From contig NZ_VTOM01000002.1 in NCBI RefSeq assembly GCF_009765365.1, forward strand, positions 248,001 through 312,000: a DNA stretch of 64,000 nt. Direction: 5' to 3'. The notes beneath the pieces were generated by a model. That model saw nothing but the letters and a program-made list of their open reading frames with translations. It did no database searches and was not told the origin of the DNA. A program made the translations under genes and the position numbers. The stretch is from Antarcticirhabdus aurantiaca. Lineage in GTDB: Bacteria > Pseudomonadota > Alphaproteobacteria > Rhizobiales > Rhizobiaceae. This document shows positions 61,049 through 64,000 of the stretch, in pieces. Positions within the stretch are counted from its first letter, which is position 1; the number at the start of each line of letters is the position of its first letter.

Positions 61049-61068
61049 TGATCATCCCGGGATGATCA
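61049..61068. promoter_or_regulatory. Perfect 20-bp palindrome upstream of oppA
   Basis: tgatcatcccgggatgatca is a perfect, gapless palindrome 24 bp upstream of the preferred oppA ATG. It is flanked by two direct copies of AACGGTT (61040-61046 and 61072-61078). Its place suggests an operator for a dimeric regulator of opp. Confidence 0.65.
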
Positions 61069-61284
61069 TTGAACGGTTATCCTTTTTGGAAAATCCCGTC
61101 CTGTCCAGGCCTTGCGAGCAAAATTGACGTAATGGGAAGAGAAACCTAACGTCGCACTTAGCACATAGGACCGCCTCTCGGCTGTCCCGGAACCCTCGCG
61201 CCGTCACCGGGTTTGCGCCGGAGCTTCCCGCCCGGAACGGCGCCGGCGCGCCGCCTCCGGGCCGCTCCAGAAGGTGATCCGCCG

Positions 61285-62019
61285 ATGCCCTATGACCTCT
61301 ACTACTGGCCCGGCCTGCCCGGCCGCGGCGAGTTCGCCCGCCTCGTCCTCGAAGCCGCCGGCGTGCCCTATCGCGACGTCGCCCGCCTGCCCGAGGCCGA
61401 GGGTGGCGGAGTCGCGGCGATGCAGGCCTTCATGGTAGGACGCGGCCATGACGGACCGCTGCCCTTCGCGCCGCCCTTTCTTGTGGAGGGCGAGCTCGTG
61501 GTCTCGCAGAGCGCCGTGATCGCGGCCTTTCTCGGCGAGCACCACGGCCTCGCGCCGGAGGCGGAAGCCGAGCGGATTTTTGCGCGCTCGATCGCCGTCA
61601 CCACCGCCGACCTCGTGGCGGAAGCGCACGACGTCCACCACCCCGTCGGCGTCGGCCTTTATTACGAGGATCAGAAGCCGGAGGCGACGCGCCGGGCCGC
61701 GGAGTTCCGCGAAAGCCGCATGCCGAAGTTCCTCGGCTGGTACGAGGCGCTGATCGCGCGCAATCCGCACGACTCCGGAACTCTTGTGGGGCCGGACATC
61801 ACCTATGCGGATCTCGGCCTTTATCAGGTGCTGCGCGGCCTCGCCTACGCCTTCCCGAAACGCATGGAGACGCTGCGCCCGGACTATCCCCTCGCCCATG
61901 CCCTGGCGGACAAAGTCGACGCTCTTCCCCGCATCGCGGCCTATCGCGCCAGCGACCGGGCGACCGGCTTCAACGAGAACGGCATCTTCCGCCACTATCC
62001 CGAGCTCGACGCCGCCTGA
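61285..62019 (+). CDS. Glutathione S-transferase-family protein
   Basis: A 244-residue cytosolic GST. The N-terminal thioredoxin-like domain (YDLYYWPGLPGRGEFARLVLEAAGVPYRDV, ending VSQSAVIAAFLGEHHGL, with the G-site Ser-x-Ser-like SQSAV) is followed by an all-helical C-terminal domain ending DLGLYQVLRGLAYAFPKRMETLRPDYPLAHALADKVDALPRIAAYRAS. It resembles sigma-type GSTs. Substrate unknown. ATG with AGAAGG upstream. It is convergent with a lytic transglycosylase gene and separated by a strong hairpin. Confidence 0.9.
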   Translation: MPYDLYYWPGLPGRGEFARLVLEAAGVPYRDVARLPEAEGGGVAAMQAFMVGRGHDGPLPFAPPFLVEGELVVSQSAVIAAFLGEHHGLAPEAEAERIFARSIAVTTADLVAEAHDVHHPVGVGLYYEDQKPEATRRAAEFRESRMPKFLGWYEALIARNPHDSGTLVGPDITYADLGLYQVLRGLAYAFPKRMETLRPDYPLAHALADKVDALPRIAAYRASDRATGFNENGIFRHYPELDAA

Positions 62020-62023
62020 AACG

Positions 62024-62062
62024 CGACAAGGGCGCCCCGGTCCTCCCGGAGCGCCCTTGTCG
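62024..62062. terminator. Bidirectional terminator-like hairpin
   Basis: A 12-bp stem (cgacaagggcgc / gcgcccttgtcg) with a 15-base loop lies between the convergent GST and lytic transglycosylase genes. It has no T-run, so it probably acts as a barrier or a rho-assisted terminator. Confidence 0.65.
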
Positions 62063-62091
62063 ATCGTGTCACACGTGAAACGCTTGGGAAC

Positions 62092-62919
62092 TCAGCTCGC
62101 GAGCTTCGAGGCGAAGAGGGCAAGCGCGCGCTGGTAGACCTGGGCGCGGTTCCAGTCGCGCAGGATCGCGAAGTTCGGCTCGCCTTCCATGTAGCCCGCG
62201 CCCGGCTGCCAGCCATGCTGACGCAGGAAGTTGGCGGTGGAGGCGAGGACGTCCGCCTTGGAGCGGATGAGGTCGCGTCGGCCGTCGCCGTCGCCGTCCA
62301 CCGCGTATTTCAGGTAGTTCGTGGCGAGGAACTGCGTCTGGCCGATCTCGCCGGCCCAGGCGCCGACCATCTGGTCCGGGCTCTTGTCGCCGCGCTGGAC
62401 GATGGCGAGCGCCGCCAGCAATTCGGCGGTGAAGAAGTCCGAGCGGCGGCAGTCATAGGCGAGCGTCGCCAGCGAGCGCATGACGCTCATGTCGCCGGAA
62501 TTCGCGCCGAAGCCCGTCTCCATGCCCCAGATCGCGACGAGGATTTCCTTCGGCACGCCGTAGCGCTGCTCGACATTGTTGAGGAGCGAGGCGTTGTCGC
62601 GCATGATCCGCTTGCCCTTCGTCACGAAGGACGGGGGCGCGCGGCGGGCCATGAAGTCGTCCAGCGAGAGGCGGAAGCTCTTCTGGTTGCGGTCGAGGCT
62701 GATGACCTTCGGATTGTAGGTGACGGAGCCGAGCGAGGCCTGGAGGGTGCGCTGCGAGATGCCGTTGGCCTGGGCGCGCTGGGCGAATTCCTGCTTCCAG
62801 GCGTTGAAACCGGAGGCGTCGTTGCCGCAGCTCTGGGCGAGAGCCGGCGCGGCGGACAGGCCCGCGACGAGCGCGACGGCACCGGCCATGCGCTTGAGGG
62901 TGCGGGAAAGGTTCAGCAT
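62092..62919 (-). CDS. Lytic murein transglycosylase B-type (SLT_2)
   Basis: Periplasmic peptidoglycan lytic transglycosylase of 275 residues. A Sec signal peptide (LKRMAGAVALVAGLSAAPALAQ) is followed by the MltB catalytic domain: FNAWKQEFAQRAQANGISQRTLQASLGS, IWGMETGFGANSG with the catalytic Glu, and GEIGQTQFLATNYLKYAVDGDGDGRRDL. YDCRRSDFF lies between them. No peptidoglycan-binding domain follows. ATG chosen at MLNLSRT because AGGAAGG lies at the right distance; ATG two codons upstream (62925) is also possible. Confidence 0.93.
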   Translation of the reverse strand: MLNLSRTLKRMAGAVALVAGLSAAPALAQSCGNDASGFNAWKQEFAQRAQANGISQRTLQASLGSVTYNPKVISLDRNQKSFRLSLDDFMARRAPPSFVTKGKRIMRDNASLLNNVEQRYGVPKEILVAIWGMETGFGANSGDMSVMRSLATLAYDCRRSDFFTAELLAALAIVQRGDKSPDQMVGAWAGEIGQTQFLATNYLKYAVDGDGDGRRDLIRSKADVLASTANFLRQHGWQPGAGYMEGEPNFAILRDWNRAQVYQRALALFASKLAS

Positions 62920-63236
62920 CGTCATCCTTCCTGTGGGGTCGGCAAGGCGGGGGCCTGGCTCGCGCGCGGCCGCGCCGCCCGCGGAACTTGTGGGCAATGG
63001 CTTGCAATTCCCCTAACGCAAGCATCCGGACTTGCGTAGTGCAGGAAGGCGACACCCTCGTGGCGCCGCGGAACGCCGGCAATGACGATGCGGTGATTGG
63101 GCGGCGCCGGACCTGCGAGACCGAGCCCCGCCCGCCGCATCCGCGCCGGCCCGCCCCCGCGTTGCCATTGTCCCGCGCCGCGGCATAGAAGGGGCGAACC
63201 CTCATCGATCCGCCCAGACACGAGGCGCAGAACGCC
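62920..63236. other. Divergent spacer between the transglycosylase and purH
   Basis: A 317-bp gene-free divergent region. It holds no hairpin, repeat or riboswitch that I recognise; promoters for both flanking genes must lie here. Confidence 0.6.
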
Positions 63237-64000
63237 ATGGCCGTCGCAGCCAACGCCACTCCCGCTCCCGACGCCGTGCCGGTCCGCCGCGCGCTGATCT
63301 CCGTCTTCGACAAGACCGGCCTCGTGGACCTCGCCCGGGCCCTCGCCGACCGCGGCGTCCAGATCCTCTCCACCGGCGGCTCCGCGCGCGCCCTGTCGGA
63401 GGCCGGGGTCGCCGTCACCGACGTCTCCGCCGTCACCAAGTTTCCGGAGATCATGGACGGACGCGTGAAGACGCTCCATCCCGTGGTCCACGGCGGCCTC
63501 CTCGCCATCCGCGACGATCCCGCCCACGCGGCCGCCATGGCCGAGCACGGGATCGAGGGCATCGACCTCCTGGTGGTCAACCTCTACCCCTTCGAGGAGG
63601 TGGTGGCCTCCGGCGCCGACGCGGCCTCGATCGTCGAGAACATCGATATCGGCGGCCCGGCCATGACGCGGGCGGGCGCCAAGAACCACGCCTATACCTG
63701 CGTCCTCACCGACCCCGCCGACTACGCCGCCTTCGTCGCCGCGCTGGGCGCCTCGGGCGGCCAGACCAGCCTCGACTTCCGCCGGCGCATGGCGGCCAAG
63801 GCCTTCGCCCGCACCGCCGCCTACGACGCGGCGGTCTCCGGCTGGTTCGCCGCGAGCCTCGGCGAGGCCTTTCCGAGCCGCGCCACGCTGACGGGAACCC
63901 TCGCCCAGCCCCTTCGCTACGGCGAGAACCCGCACCAGAGCGCCGCCTTCTACCGCACGGCCGAGACGCGGCCCGGCGTGTCCACCGCCCGCCAGCTCCA
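63237..64000 (+). CDS. purH: Bifunctional AICAR transformylase/IMP cyclohydrolase (5' part, cut by the window end)
   Basis: Last two steps of de novo IMP synthesis. About 254 residues are visible of an expected about 530, so the gene runs off the window. [40 protein letters not shown] is the MGS-like IMP cyclohydrolase domain start, followed by [34 protein letters not shown] and [47 protein letters not shown] starts the transformylase domain. The ATG is preceded by GAGG about 12 bases upstream. It is divergent from the transglycosylase. Confidence 0.95.
   Translation, partial: MAVAANATPAPDAVPVRRALISVFDKTGLVDLARALADRGVQILSTGGSARALSEAGVAVTDVSAVTKFPEIMDGRVKTLHPVVHGGLLAIRDDPAHAAAMAEHGIEGIDLLVVNLYPFEEVVASGADAASIVENIDIGGPAMTRAGAKNHAYTCVLTDPADYAAFVAALGASGGQTSLDFRRRMAAKAFARTAAYDAAVSGWFAASLGEAFPSRATLTGTLAQPLRYGENPHQSAAFYRTAETRPGVSTARQL

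Overview
The window is about 70% G+C, gene-dense and very largely protein-coding, and it reads as chromosome of an alphaproteobacterium, most likely of the Hyphomicrobiales (rhizobial order). The reasons are a fructose-type FrcB-FrcC-FrcA transporter next to a divergent ROK repressor, a DUF2585/UPF0314 protein, a DUF1127 peptide, a LOV histidine kinase of the HisKA_2/HWE type, an intracellular PHB depolymerase with a cysteine nucleophile, and short palindromic repeats of the kind common in this order. I cannot name a genus. No rRNA, tRNA, CRISPR array, prophage or transposase was seen. The first gene may be cut at its 5' end and the last (purH) is cut at its 3' end.

Layout. 1-16.5 kb: a ybhP/ybhN pair convergent with a phospholipase-D-family protein, a PHB depolymerase with a long tail, a GNAT acetyltransferase and DUF1330 pair, an RTX/DUF4214 protein, a LOV histidine kinase coupled by ATGA to pyrF, polA, a fumarylacetoacetate-hydrolase-family gene, a second PLD protein and a LuxR-type regulator. 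16.7-23.7 kb: an accessory catabolic cluster with an APC permease, an SDR dehydrogenase, a sugar-lactone/alditol oxidase, an amidohydrolase/lactonase, a GntR/FadR regulator and an altronate-dehydratase-family enzyme; it looks like a non-phosphorylative sugar-acid route. 23.7-31.2 kb: an MDR oxidoreductase, glgX, two small proteins, two PLP aminotransferases and an Asp/Glu racemase. 31.3-35.6 kb: an iron-uptake operon efeU-efeO-efeB plus a second imelysin protein. 35.9-43.6 kb: a chemoreceptor, a compact nucleotidyltransferase / metallophosphoesterase / small acidic protein cassette, an EamA exporter, a CitE-like lyase and malate synthase G.

43.7-51 kb: betI-betA (choline oxidation) with a palindromic BetI-like operator, a periplasmic 5'-nucleotidase, small membrane proteins (GlsB-like, DUF1275, DUF2585) and the ROK repressor. 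51.2-55.1 kb: the frcBCA transporter, then a ParD/RelE-type toxin-antitoxin pair. 55.1-61.1 kb: a complete oppABCDF peptide transporter, with palindromic repeats between oppA and oppB and a perfect 20-bp palindrome ahead of oppA. 61.3-64 kb: a glutathione S-transferase, a lytic transglycosylase and the start of purH.

Overall the region is made of nutrient-scavenging modules (peptides, sugars, sugar acids, ferrous iron, choline, nucleotides) alongside housekeeping genes. The parts that most deserve a second look are the LOV kinase with an insertion in its ATP-lid region, the nucleotidyltransferase-phosphoesterase-small protein cassette, the PHB depolymerase tail, the sugar-acid cluster, and the several unexplained palindromes and hairpins.
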